A stretch of 64,000 nt of DNA. Source: Syncephalis fuscata. Lineage: Eukaryota > Zoopagomycota > Zoopagomycetes > Zoopagales > Piptocephalidaceae. The notes under the pieces are model-generated. The model saw nothing but the letters and a program-made list of their open reading frames with translations, made no database searches and had not been told where the DNA came from. The DNA lies in assembly GCA_025786725.1 (NCBI GenBank), contig JAHLTZ010000003.1, positions 682,001-746,000 of the forward strand, given 5' to 3'. Positions 12,959-22,008 of the stretch are shown one piece after another. Position 1 is the stretch's first letter. Each line of letters starts with the position of its first letter. A program made the translations under genes and the position numbers.

Positions 12959-13003
12959 AATCGGAAGACCAATTTATTGAAGAAAACGATAATACCAAGA
13001 ATA

Positions 13004-16000
13004 ATGGATGATATGAAAAAGCATAAATTCATGCTAAAAGTCTGTGATGTGGTACCCATGTCCAACAGCTCAACAGAAGCAGAAAAGATCGTACAACGGG
13101 TGTACAGATCTGTAGATTGCAACGTACTGATCGCCACGCTGAACGACGTTATCTATCTAACCAGCTGGGACAACAATAAAGCTCAAAGTATTGAATCCAC
13201 ACCTATACCAAACACTGGCGTTAAACCAAGAAGATGCGACACTACCATCAACGCAGCCAGTCCAACGACCGAATACTGCCACGATCGATCAATAATGGTG
13301 CAGAGGATCCCAAAAAATGCAACCAAGCAAGAAGTAGCAAACGCGCTAAAGGTAGGAGATGATATACCGGATGTACGCATTTTTGCCCTATACAACGCAT
13401 CAACAACAACGTACGGTTTCGCTGAATACCACTCAGTAGCTGCAAGAAATCAAGCAATTGAAAGAAAAACTTTTATGATAAACGACATGCAGATCTTTGT
13501 CGATGAATCAACTCCGAACGAAAGAAGAAGAACCGCAGCTGGCTTCCCCGCCGACGCAGCCCCAGAAGAAGTAAACGACTTTCTAAAAAGGCAAGGAGCA
13601 GCTCGCTTTAAATTTGTAAAAATAAGCGGAAACAGAGAAATTCGTTCGGAGACAAAAGTATTCTTCAACACTGAGGAAGAAGCCAAATCAGTGGATGGAA
13701 CCGTCCAACTATTTGGAAATCGGCACGTGATATCCTGGCACTACTACTACGAAGTGTTATGCTTCAAGTGCAGACTGAGTGGCCATACACGAGAAGAGTG
13801 CAGATGGACCAGATCTGACGAAGAAATAACAAACTTCTACAAGTGGCGGGCTAGCCAGAGCAAAGAAGTACTAGGAAGACGAAGAGTACGGGTAGCCAAC
13901 AATGCTACAACTGAATATAAAGCACTGGACCAAATAAGCAGTCGACTAGATAGACTAGAGCGCGGACAGCAAGAGATCAAACAAGCTACACGTGCCGGAC
14001 TTGACGACTGCAAAAAAGAAATCAGCGGAAGTAAAGCCGAGATCCAAAGGAACAGTGAAGTAATTCAGCAAATGAACCACCGACTAAAATACATTCAGTC
14101 TGTGAGTAGCCATTTTGGAACAGCTGTAGAAGCAATGAAACGACTGACAGACGAATTTATTCGATCTGAACAAACAAATCTAACGGTCGGCAACGTGGCT
14201 GCAGAAAAAACCAGCCCAATAATTGTCGCGGATGATCAAATGTCCTATTGCAGTGAGGAATCAATCCAGTCCATCTACAGTAACGCGAACAATACACGCG
14301 GTCAACTACCCTACCACGACGACCAGTCAAGCCAACTAGGCTACAGTGTGTCCGACCCCTCCACGTACAACTCAAATGACCAATTATCCTATAATGGTGG
14401 CCTGTCCAGCCCAACCAGAAATAGTGAGGTCAATGAACAAGGTACGCAGGCGACGCATAATAAATCCCCTCCAACGCTAACAACACAGTCTCATCGCACA
14501 AATAATACACATGCCACGTCACTATCGGTACCACAACCGTACAACAAGGCCGGAGACGGCCCACAAGCAGCGACTTCCAATACAACGAATAACGCGGATA
14601 CAACAAACGACCAGGAAGACGAACTTTTCCTTGGCGAAAAATCAACGTTCCTTACAAAGCCATTGGAAGACGGTGTGCGGTCGCTGCGTATAGGACATGT
14701 TAATGCTCATTCGTATGTAGATGAAATAAAACAGAATACATTGTTTCACTTCATAAATGATCACATGTTTGATATGTTTGCAATAACAGAGACGTGGTTA
14801 GACGAGAGAGGAGTGAAAAGACTGAGGTATCCGGCTGAAGTACGTGAAAAATATGTGCACATACATACAGATGCAGGAAAAGACCACAGTAGAGGGAACG
14901 GTGTAGTGCTGTACATCCATAGGAGATGGGCAAAGAACATGCAGGCATACAACACGCTGGGTAAACACCTAATACACGCGCGGTTTGCTTTCCGTACTAG
15001 AAACTTATCAGTATATGTAATACACTACCCATCAATGAACAGAGCAGTACCTGAATATGCTGAGAGACAAGCAGCAATGGAACAGTACTTGCAGGAAAAT
15101 CTGGCGAAAGATGGAAGACAGCATACTGAGTCTATAGTGATGGGTGACTTTAATACAGTTGCCAATAGAGAAATAGACACACATAGCACGGAAACAGACC
15201 ACAGCCACTACTCACCACGTCTATTTCATCTACTAGACGCAGCTACTATGATAGATACACTGCGGGTACATTTCCCAACCGATCAGGTATATACATTCGA
15301 GTCTGGAGTGAGAAAATCGCGACTAGACTATATAATGGCATCACAACAACTGGCAACGAGAGTAGTTGGAGTAGGAATAGGCCATATACCGAATTTCAAC
15401 ACTGACCACGCAGCGGTATACGCAGAATTTCAAACTGTAGACCTATTTATGGCAAATAGGAATCGGCAAATTATCGAGCGAAATAACGCAAAGATAAAAA
15501 CAAGCGATCTAACCGACGAAACAGTGGCCAAATTTAGAGCGGAGTTGGATAAAGTAGCAACGGGCCGCATAAGGAAATATCTGCAGTTGACCAGCTATAG
15601 TGATAGTGCCGATATCCACAACATGTTATTGGTAGATGACATATGGAATGATATCGAGAAATGTGTAATGAAAGCAGCAGAAGCCAAACTGCCACGTATC
15701 ATAATAAGATTCACTAAGAAGGAATCATTTCCGCGCTGGCCTGAACTGCAAGCAAGTGCAGCGGTGAACGAACTGGTGAAATACAGCAGAAGAAATAACG
15801 ATAGCCAAATCCACGTTATAACCAACAGAGTCAAACGGGCCACCAAAAAGATACTGAGTCTGGAAAGTAGAATAGATAGCGATACATGGGAGGAAATAAA
15901 GCAACGACTCATAGAGCCGTGGAATGTACCAGCTGGATATTGGGTCAATCTGAAGACAAGATGGCTGAATCAGGCGAGAAGAAAACAGCTTAAACTATCA

Positions 16001-18238
16001 GCAAACACAGCAGCCAGTGCAACTAAGCGTAGAATGGAACAATTCAGAACCAAGCTCAAAAGAACGCTGACATCAACTCTGGATGGATATAAAGAACGCT
16101 TCAGTCTAACAAATGTGCCAATAAAAGAGGACGGCGTAACCAAACTTGAAGATAGACCAGAAGAAGTACGAAAAAAGGTACAGCTATTCTTTAAGGAGTG
16201 GTTTGCTGAGCCAATGACAGATGAACGACAGTGGTCGGCAACATGGCGACGTATATACGAACCAAGAGAGTGGTTAAGAAACAGCTACGACGGCTTGATG
16301 GACCCAATCAAATGGGAAGAGTACAGCGAACAACTACAGAAACTGCCTAAAAGGAAAGCAACTGGTCTATCCAATATATCAGCTGAACTGCTCCAACTGT
16401 TACCAGACCACTGGCAAAAACTGATACTAGCGGTAATGAACGCATGTCTAAGGATGAAAGACATACCACAGTCATGGAAAAATGGCTTAATAATCCCACT
16501 GCCAAAAGTAGACCGTCCCAACCCAAGCCTGGATCAACTACGCCCGATAACACTGTTAGAAGTACCTAGGAAGCTATTCTCATCGATTATAACGAAAAGA
16601 CTACAAAGACATGTAGAAAAACCAGGTACACTGGGTGGTAAAAATCACGGATTCACGCCAGGTGCACAAACGGCGGATCTATCAATCGTATTCCAAGCAA
16701 CAGCGGACATAAGTCGATTAATACCAGGAAAGGCAGATATGCTAGTACTCACAACAGATATCCGCCGCGCATACGACTCGGTACCAATGAGTGGACTAAA
16801 GAAGGCACTACAAAGACTATGTATACCCGATGAATACACTGAACTGCTACTGAACATATCAGGGGGCAGGACAACACGCGTGAACACAGCACATGGCAAT
16901 ACCGATCCTTTTGCGCCAGAAAGAGGACTAGACCAAGGAGAAGTCAATGCACCACTACTATGGAAGATATTCTACGACCCTTTGCTTACCGCACTAGAAG
17001 ACAACAGCTTCTACGGCATGGAGGCAGGAGAGTTGGTGAACAAGCACTACCCAATGCCGGAGTATATGCAACAAGCACGAACAGCAACACTAACATATGG
17101 TGCGTTTGCCGATGACTTACACCTGGTATCGGGTACATATGAAGGACTGCAAAAGCTGGCAGATATATGCACAGAATTCTTCGACATACACCAGATAGAA
17201 GTAGCGGCACACAAATCGCAAATATGGACAAGTGCAAAAACGGCGCCTGAAACCGACCCAATAATTAATCTAGGCAGTGGCGAAAATACGGCAATTACCA
17301 ACGTCCAGAACAGCGCTGCACCGCATAAAATACTTGGATCATATGTCACTCACACTCCAGCTGCGCGCTACAAGGCGATAGAAGAAATGAATATGGCGAT
17401 AAACAAATTCATATACATACTAGCGCCGAAAAAACTGTCTACAGAAATATTAGTATATGTATTTAATTCAGTATTAATGCCAGCAATAGTACACCGAATA
17501 CAACACCTACCTATGACAGACGAGCAGCTGAAAATAATGGAGAGGAAATGGAGAGGACTGCTCAAGAAAAAAGCATATGTATGCAGAAATACGCCAACAG
17601 TGCTAGTCAATAACAGCGCATACATCGGGCTGGACTCGCTGAAACTTCGTCGTGACACCAGACTGATAACATCGGCTATCAGAACAATAGAAAACGGTGG
17701 AAGAGCTGCTAACTTGATGAATGCAGCGCTATGGATGGCCAAATACAGACAACATCTGCCATGCATGCCATGGGAAAGGCCAATGCAACTGTATAAATCG
17801 ATAGATTTGATATCCAACACGACCAAGTATCTGGAAGAGTACCAGATAGCAATAAGACCGGCGATAAACGGCATATGGCCCAGTGAGAGAAGACCAAACG
17901 GTACACCACTGAGAATAGCTGCACCTAATATAGCATTTAAAGCTGAACTGAAAAGGAAGCTGGCCAAGCAATCCGTGTACTATATGGAAGATGTAATTCG
18001 TATGGACAACGAAGATGACATCCTAGACATAAAAGACGAGTGGAAATTAACGGCTAAACAGAGCGATACACTACGTAGAGAAATGTATGCAGCGATAGAG
18101 CGCGACGGAGGAGGAGTCGGAAATGAAATAGCCGGTAACGTCAACACTGATGACCACTTAGCAAAGCCAGCACCACCAGGCGAACTAGCCGAGTACAACA
18201 GCATATATACAAATGTCAGTGATATGCAGAAGTACTAG
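13004..18238 (+). CDS. LINE polyprotein: zinc-knuckle gag-like region, endonuclease and reverse transcriptase
   Basis: One open frame of about 1,744 codons from the first ATG (open back to 12959). An RRM-like N-terminal region precedes a CCHC knuckle, CFKCRLSGHTREEC, from nt 13760. A low-complexity Ser/Asn/Thr linker leads to the endonuclease (VNAHSYVDEI, ITETWLDE, VMGDFNT, SRLDYIMAS, FNTDHAAV; about nt 14680-15440). The reverse transcriptase follows (KATGLSNISAELL, LRPITLLEVPRKL, LTTDIRRAYDSVP, GLDQGEVNAPLLW, with catalytic FADD at 17105-17116). ORF1-like and ORF2-like parts are fused in one frame rather than two ORFs. The frame stops at 18238, just as the RNase H frame opens one base back. 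Endonuclease Asp/His and both reverse-transcriptase aspartates are present, so enzyme activity is plausible. Confidence 0.93.
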   Translation: MDDMKKHKFMLKVCDVVPMSNSSTEAEKIVQRVYRSVDCNVLIATLNDVIYLTSWDNNKAQSIESTPIPNTGVKPRRCDTTINAASPTTEYCHDRSIMVQRIPKNATKQEVANALKVGDDIPDVRIFALYNASTTTYGFAEYHSVAARNQAIERKTFMINDMQIFVDESTPNERRRTAAGFPADAAPEEVNDFLKRQGAARFKFVKISGNREIRSETKVFFNTEEEAKSVDGTVQLFGNRHVISWHYYYEVLCFKCRLSGHTREECRWTRSDEEITNFYKWRASQSKEVLGRRRVRVANNATTEYKALDQISSRLDRLERGQQEIKQATRAGLDDCKKEISGSKAEIQRNSEVIQQMNHRLKYIQSVSSHFGTAVEAMKRLTDEFIRSEQTNLTVGNVAAEKTSPIIVADDQMSYCSEESIQSIYSNANNTRGQLPYHDDQSSQLGYSVSDPSTYNSNDQLSYNGGLSSPTRNSEVNEQGTQATHNKSPPTLTTQSHRTNNTHATSLSVPQPYNKAGDGPQAATSNTTNNADTTNDQEDELFLGEKSTFLTKPLEDGVRSLRIGHVNAHSYVDEIKQNTLFHFINDHMFDMFAITETWLDERGVKRLRYPAEVREKYVHIHTDAGKDHSRGNGVVLYIHRRWAKNMQAYNTLGKHLIHARFAFRTRNLSVYVIHYPSMNRAVPEYAERQAAMEQYLQENLAKDGRQHTESIVMGDFNTVANREIDTHSTETDHSHYSPRLFHLLDAATMIDTLRVHFPTDQVYTFESGVRKSRLDYIMASQQLATRVVGVGIGHIPNFNTDHAAVYAEFQTVDLFMANRNRQIIERNNAKIKTSDLTDETVAKFRAELDKVATGRIRKYLQLTSYSDSADIHNMLLVDDIWNDIEKCVMKAAEAKLPRIIIRFTKKESFPRWPELQASAAVNELVKYSRRNNDSQIHVITNRVKRATKKILSLESRIDSDTWEEIKQRLIEPWNVPAGYWVNLKTRWLNQARRKQLKLSANTAASATKRRMEQFRTKLKRTLTSTLDGYKERFSLTNVPIKEDGVTKLEDRPEEVRKKVQLFFKEWFAEPMTDERQWSATWRRIYEPREWLRNSYDGLMDPIKWEEYSEQLQKLPKRKATGLSNISAELLQLLPDHWQKLILAVMNACLRMKDIPQSWKNGLIIPLPKVDRPNPSLDQLRPITLLEVPRKLFSSIITKRLQRHVEKPGTLGGKNHGFTPGAQTADLSIVFQATADISRLIPGKADMLVLTTDIRRAYDSVPMSGLKKALQRLCIPDEYTELLLNISGGRTTRVNTAHGNTDPFAPERGLDQGEVNAPLLWKIFYDPLLTALEDNSFYGMEAGELVNKHYPMPEYMQQARTATLTYGAFADDLHLVSGTYEGLQKLADICTEFFDIHQIEVAAHKSQIWTSAKTAPETDPIINLGSGENTAITNVQNSAAPHKILGSYVTHTPAARYKAIEEMNMAINKFIYILAPKKLSTEILVYVFNSVLMPAIVHRIQHLPMTDEQLKIMERKWRGLLKKKAYVCRNTPTVLVNNSAYIGLDSLKLRRDTRLITSAIRTIENGGRAANLMNAALWMAKYRQHLPCMPWERPMQLYKSIDLISNTTKYLEEYQIAIRPAINGIWPSERRPNGTPLRIAAPNIAFKAELKRKLAKQSVYYMEDVIRMDNEDDILDIKDEWKLTAKQSDTLRREMYAAIERDGGGVGNEIAGNVNTDDHLAKPAPPGELAEYNSIYTNVSDMQKY

Positions 18239-19467
18239 CAAACAGTAAAACACTCACCTGGTACACCGACGGATCGCTTGACTCGACCAGAACAAAAGGC
18301 GGATTTGCGGCGGTATGCGAACATAACGAAGCTATAGATCTAGCTATTAGCGGGCGGATCCACCATAGCGACCTATCATCCACGTCAACGGAAATACTGG
18401 CGCTGGCACATGTAATAGCCACAGTCCCAAAGCAGACGGAGCTGATACTCAAAACAGACTCACAAGCAACGATAGACGGCTGGAAGAGATATGTTGAAGG
18501 AAAAAAGCCAGTACAGCATACAACGACAAACGCCGTACTATGGGACCACTTGCAAGCTGTGACAAAGAACCGGGCCGATATCACACTGGAAAAGGTGAAA
18601 GCACACAGCGGCATACGAGGCAACGAAAAAGCAGATCTGCTGGCGAAAGTAGCGGCAGCCAGAGAGGGACCAACGTGGAAGCTAAACCAAATGGCGGCCA
18701 ATAAACTACGGTTCCGAATAGTCGACAAAGGGGCTACATCACTGCAAAGCATAGCATATATCATGAAGAAAAAGGAAAAAGATCGTATAAGTAAAGAAAC
18801 GACGAAAGTGCTAAACGATCGTTTCAAAGATATATGCGTATGGCCGGAAGGAGGGGAAGAAGGAAAGGCAGAAGCTGTAAAGTGGACACAGCAGATTATG
18901 GACTACAAAGAGATGAAGAAGGTGAAGGGGAGTAGTATAGTAATGTCCAAGTGGAGGAGTTTCATTACAGCAGTACATACCGCATCAGCACCAAGTGGCA
19001 TTGGAGATGAAGAGGAGGAGAAAGAGTGTGACCTGTCAAGACAGTGCAAACTATGCTCTCATGACGTCGACGTTGAAAAAGTATACGAGAGGATAGAAAA
19101 AGAGTGTACAAAAACTGTCAAAAAAATTATCCAATCAGAAGAGCCAGAAGCACCAGTTCTGGACCCCGATAGGATCAAGCAGATCAGTAACCAAATTATA
19201 ATCACCGCCCCCTGGAGATCCAAATCAGGGAAAAATGGACTAATGAATATGACGACAAATCGCGCAATCGACCAATGCGAGGTGTCGAGCAACAAGAAGA
19301 GAAGTCTAAGAAGTGCAATGCTATACTATGGTACGCTAACAACAATGCAACATTGGACGACACACAGAAAAGAATATACAATGCCAAATAAACTGCAAGG
19401 ATTAAGATTGCCACTAGCACAGCGACAGCAACAACCACTACCACCCACCCAAATATTAGCCAACTGA
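18223..19467 (+). CDS. LINE RNase H domain and C-terminal region (-1 frame relative to the polyprotein)
   Basis: This frame is open from 18223, overlapping the end of the polyprotein frame by 15 nt. It starts LANSKTLTWYTDGS and shows the RNase H acidic set: Asp in YTDGS, Glu in TSTEILAL, Asp in KTDSQATIDG, and the late KAHSGIRGNEKADLL with catalytic His and Asp. A basic C-terminal part follows with a Cys-rich QCKLCSHDVD motif. No ATG precedes the domain, so it must be translated as an extension of the polyprotein. The junction is either one lost base in the sequence or a -1 frameshift; no standard slippery heptamer is seen in the 15-nt overlap. RNase H degrades the RNA strand during element copying. 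Confidence 0.88.
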   Translation, partial: YAEVLANSKTLTWYTDGSLDSTRTKGGFAAVCEHNEAIDLAISGRIHHSDLSSTSTEILALAHVIATVPKQTELILKTDSQATIDGWKRYVEGKKPVQHTTTNAVLWDHLQAVTKNRADITLEKVKAHSGIRGNEKADLLAKVAAAREGPTWKLNQMAANKLRFRIVDKGATSLQSIAYIMKKKEKDRISKETTKVLNDRFKDICVWPEGGEEGKAEAVKWTQQIMDYKEMKKVKGSSIVMSKWRSFITAVHTASAPSGIGDEEEEKECDLSRQCKLCSHDVDVEKVYERIEKECTKTVKKIIQSEEPEAPVLDPDRIKQISNQIIITAPWRSKSGKNGLMNMTTNRAIDQCEVSSNKKRSLRSAMLYYGTLTTMQHWTTHRKEYTMPNKLQGLRLPLAQRQQQPLPPTQILAN

Positions 19468-19550
19468 GGAGCCACCACATGTCATGTGGCAGGCAAGTTC
19501 TGCAAAAAGCGGATAGGTCCCACGGACCGTTGCCTCACTCTAGCTAATTA

Positions 19551-19572
19551 TAAAATAAAATAAAATAAAATA
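19551..19572 (+). repeat. LINE 3' tail, (TAAAA)n
   Basis: The element ends in a short run of TAAAA pentamers directly abutting the target duplication. LINEs often end in A-rich or simple-repeat tails made during target-primed reverse transcription. The tail marks the 3' boundary. Confidence 0.9.
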
Positions 19573-19589
19573 AAATCGACCATATTCAG
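19573..19589. repeat. Target-site duplication, 3' copy
   Basis: Exact repeat of 12942-12958, adjoining the pentamer tail. Removing the element and one copy restores an uninterrupted glutamate-cysteine ligase exon. Confidence 0.95.
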
Positions 19590-20015
19590 GTCGCCATGCA
19601 GTCTTTACTTGGGCCATTTTTCTAACAACATACTAGTATGAATATACGCTATATTAGACACGGTACTAGTCGCTTACTCTGGATCACCTTGAGCTTCCTT
19701 TTCTTCCTTTTCCAGCTCGGCAAGTATTTCAAAGACTCGCAATGATAGACGGGCATTATGATTCTCTTCGTCATAGGAAATAACCATATACTCTATCTAA
19801 TACCAGTAGAGTAGTTGTAATAACGACTATTAGCTCTATACATCTATTTGTATTCTTCTACGTACCTCGTCACCCCAGCGTAAACGGTCATGTTTTCGGT
19901 CTTTTACTCGATGGTATATACTAAGGAATTGCTCAATGCCATTTTGACGTACATGGTGCGCGTACTTTTTTGCCTCTTTCCAATGTAAAGGTGTACCAAG
20001 TGACAACAGACCCAT
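19590..20015 (-). CDS. GCLC: Glutamate-cysteine ligase catalytic subunit, first exons (gene split by LINE)
   Basis: The 5' end of the disrupted gene. Exon 1, 20015-19866, encodes exactly 50 residues, MGLLSLGTPLHWKEAKKYA through HDRLRWGDE. Exon 2, 19796-19678, gives IEYMVISYDEENHNARLSL and FEILAELEKEEKEA. Exon 3 starts at 19621 and runs through MAQVKTAWRPEYGR into the duplication, where the LINE begins. MGLLSLGTPL, KYA-HVR-GI-QFL and RWGDE-EYM-S-D are the classic N-terminus of eukaryotic GCLC. The Met at 20015 is chosen over an upstream in-frame Met because family proteins begin MGLL. The 267-bp gap to the lyase stop at 20283 should hold the promoter. Confidence 0.95.
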
Positions 20016-20282
20016 AGTGACGACAGCAGTATAATTATGGCACTTCCGGGTAATAGACAAAGGCAGAACGTAACCGAGACAGTATTGAGAAAGAAGACGA
20101 GGCGAGAGATATCAAGAGTGACAACCATGGTTGATCAATAATGATGGCCATAGTACTAATTAATAATATTAATCAAATTAGTAAATAACAGTCAGTTGCT
20201 GACAAATAGTATTTAACGATGATTTGATGTCATTATTCTCGTGGTATCCAACCTGATATTCATATTAAAAGTGTTTATTTAT

Positions 20283-21866
20283 TCATTCATTTGATGTTAA
20301 TGTATTAAATGATGTCCAAATAGCTTCGACTGCTTTATCAATGTGTTCAGAAAGTGTATTCCGTCCAATACTGAATCGAATTGATAGACGGCCTATTTGT
20401 TCAGATACCTGCATGGCACTTAATACAACCGATAGACTATATATTACATTTAATAGTAAATCAATATTAATTAACATTGTTATAATAACATGAGTATTGT
20501 CATTGGCATTAGTAGTATTTACCTTGATCGAGAACCTGAATGACATGCTGAACCAGCACTAACATAGATATCACAATCAGCCAATTTAGTAACTAGACTG
20601 TGCGATTCAGGCCATGTAGTTGTGCTAGTTAAATCTTTAGCAGCAATTGAAAAGTAACATGTATTAGGTACACGTGCTGTCTTTTCGCCATGAATGATCA
20701 CTTGACAAAAAGAAGGCGCTTGAGCCCGTAGACTTGTTTCAAAGGATCGAATAAGCTTGTGCATATGTTGTATACTTTGTTCTAACAGTTCTGTAGCCAT
20801 ACTGCATGCCTATATAGGATGGATGTATTAAAGTCAATCTATCATAAATTTTATAATTCATTCACTCACTTGACCTAATCCGGCTACCATAGCTGTATTT
20901 TCAGTTCTGAATCATATATTCATTATTAATCATTTTACGTAAATATAGATCATTTACGTACCCAGCTCTAAACCCACGTTCTTGTCCACCACCAAGAAAT
21001 ATAGGTGATAGCGGTGTTTGGTGACTATCTAATCCACGTACATAAAGGGCACCAATTCTTGGACCATAAAACTATTTATTAATATTAGCTACATTAAGAC
21101 GTGTGTATGATCTATGTAGATAATTACTTACTTTATGACCGGCAATAGTAAGATAGTCAACATCAAGCTGATTGACATCGACTGACAATTTACCAATAGC
21201 CTGAGCGGCATCAACATGTACATAAATACGTGGCAGTTTTTGCGTACTTTCATATTGCCGTAGAGCACTTGTTAACCGAGCAATATCCATAATAACACCT
21301 GTCTCATTCTGTACAAGCATTACGGATATGAATCGGGTTTGTGGTGTTAATAGCGCAATAGTTGCATCAATATCAAGTTGACCAGATGGCTGTAATGGAG
21401 CATAGGACACATGCCAATTGCCTTGTTTGTCGTATATCTCTGTTGATGCTACAACAGATGGATGTTCGGCAGCTGATAGTATAACATGACATTGAGGATA
21501 CAATTGCATAATACTATGCAATACTGTATGATTTGATTCAGTACCGCCTGATGTAAATATAATATCTATTGATTAAAACTATAACTTAATAGCTACTCTA
21601 AATACTAATTTATGTCTATTACCTTGTGCAGATGCCCCTATTACTGTGGCAACTTGTTGACGTGCATGTTCAACAACTTGTTTCGCTTTACGCCCTTATA
21701 GAATATATATATTATAAAAATTGTTCGCTAGTAATAGATAGATATACTTACCAGGAGGTGATGCAGAACTAGGATTGGCCCATGCTTCAGTTAGTGTCTC
21801 TCCAATAATCTTCACTACTAGAGGATCGACTGGTGTAGTTGCGTTGTAGTCAAAGTAAAGTGCCAT
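20283..21866 (-). CDS. SCLY: PLP-dependent cysteine desulfurase / selenocysteine lyase-like protein (class V aminotransferase fold)
   Basis: Members remove sulfur or selenium from cysteine or selenocysteine, leaving alanine. The protein starts [15 protein letters not shown] and continues through [38 protein letters not shown] with the PLP lysine, [33 protein letters not shown] and SAGSACHS with the active cysteine. [12 protein letters not shown] and the short pre-cysteine loop fit the SCLY branch better than mitochondrial NFS1, and no mitochondrial presequence is seen. About seven exons keep frame across GT...AG introns. Whether it uses selenocysteine, cysteine or both cannot be told here. 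It lies tail-to-head behind GCLC and divergent from GCP5, with 142 bp between their ATGs. Confidence 0.85.
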
Positions 21867-22008
21867 TGAAATTGAATAGGTGACGTCAACTTGAAATGAA
21901 ACAATTTGTTATTTTTTTGTTTATGACTGTACTCTACTGCCATTACCGCCCTCACTACTACCACTACCACTACCACTACCACTACGCTATCACAAACACA
22001 CATATACT

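Larger units (their letters stand above)
12959..19572 (+). mobile_element. Non-LTR (LINE) retrotransposon inserted in GCLC exon 3
   Basis: A 6.6 kb element inserted antisense to the host gene. It encodes, in order, a gag-like N-terminal region with a CCHC zinc knuckle, an apurinic-type endonuclease, a reverse transcriptase and an RNase H domain, and ends in a pentanucleotide tail. It is bounded by perfect 17-bp duplications (12942-12958 and 19573-19589). Domain order and RNase H resemble the fungal Tad/I/R1-like group of LINEs; I did not place it in a clade. The frame is open from the very first base of the element, and only 45 bp precede the first ATG, so the 5' end may be truncated. Apart from one -1 frame change near 18230, no stop codon interrupts coding, which points to a young, possibly active copy. 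Confidence 0.95.

Noticed and set aside
18223-18237. Programmed -1 frameshift signal between reverse transcriptase and RNase H
   Set aside because: No slippery heptamer is visible in the 15-nt overlap, and eleven other genes sites in the window show the same one-base loss, so an error is simpler.
13183-18827. Many minus-strand frames of 60-200 codons, including a 203-codon frame at 18216-18827
   Set aside because: They are antisense shadows of the LINE polyprotein and RNase H domain, whose own motifs are unmistakable on the plus strand.
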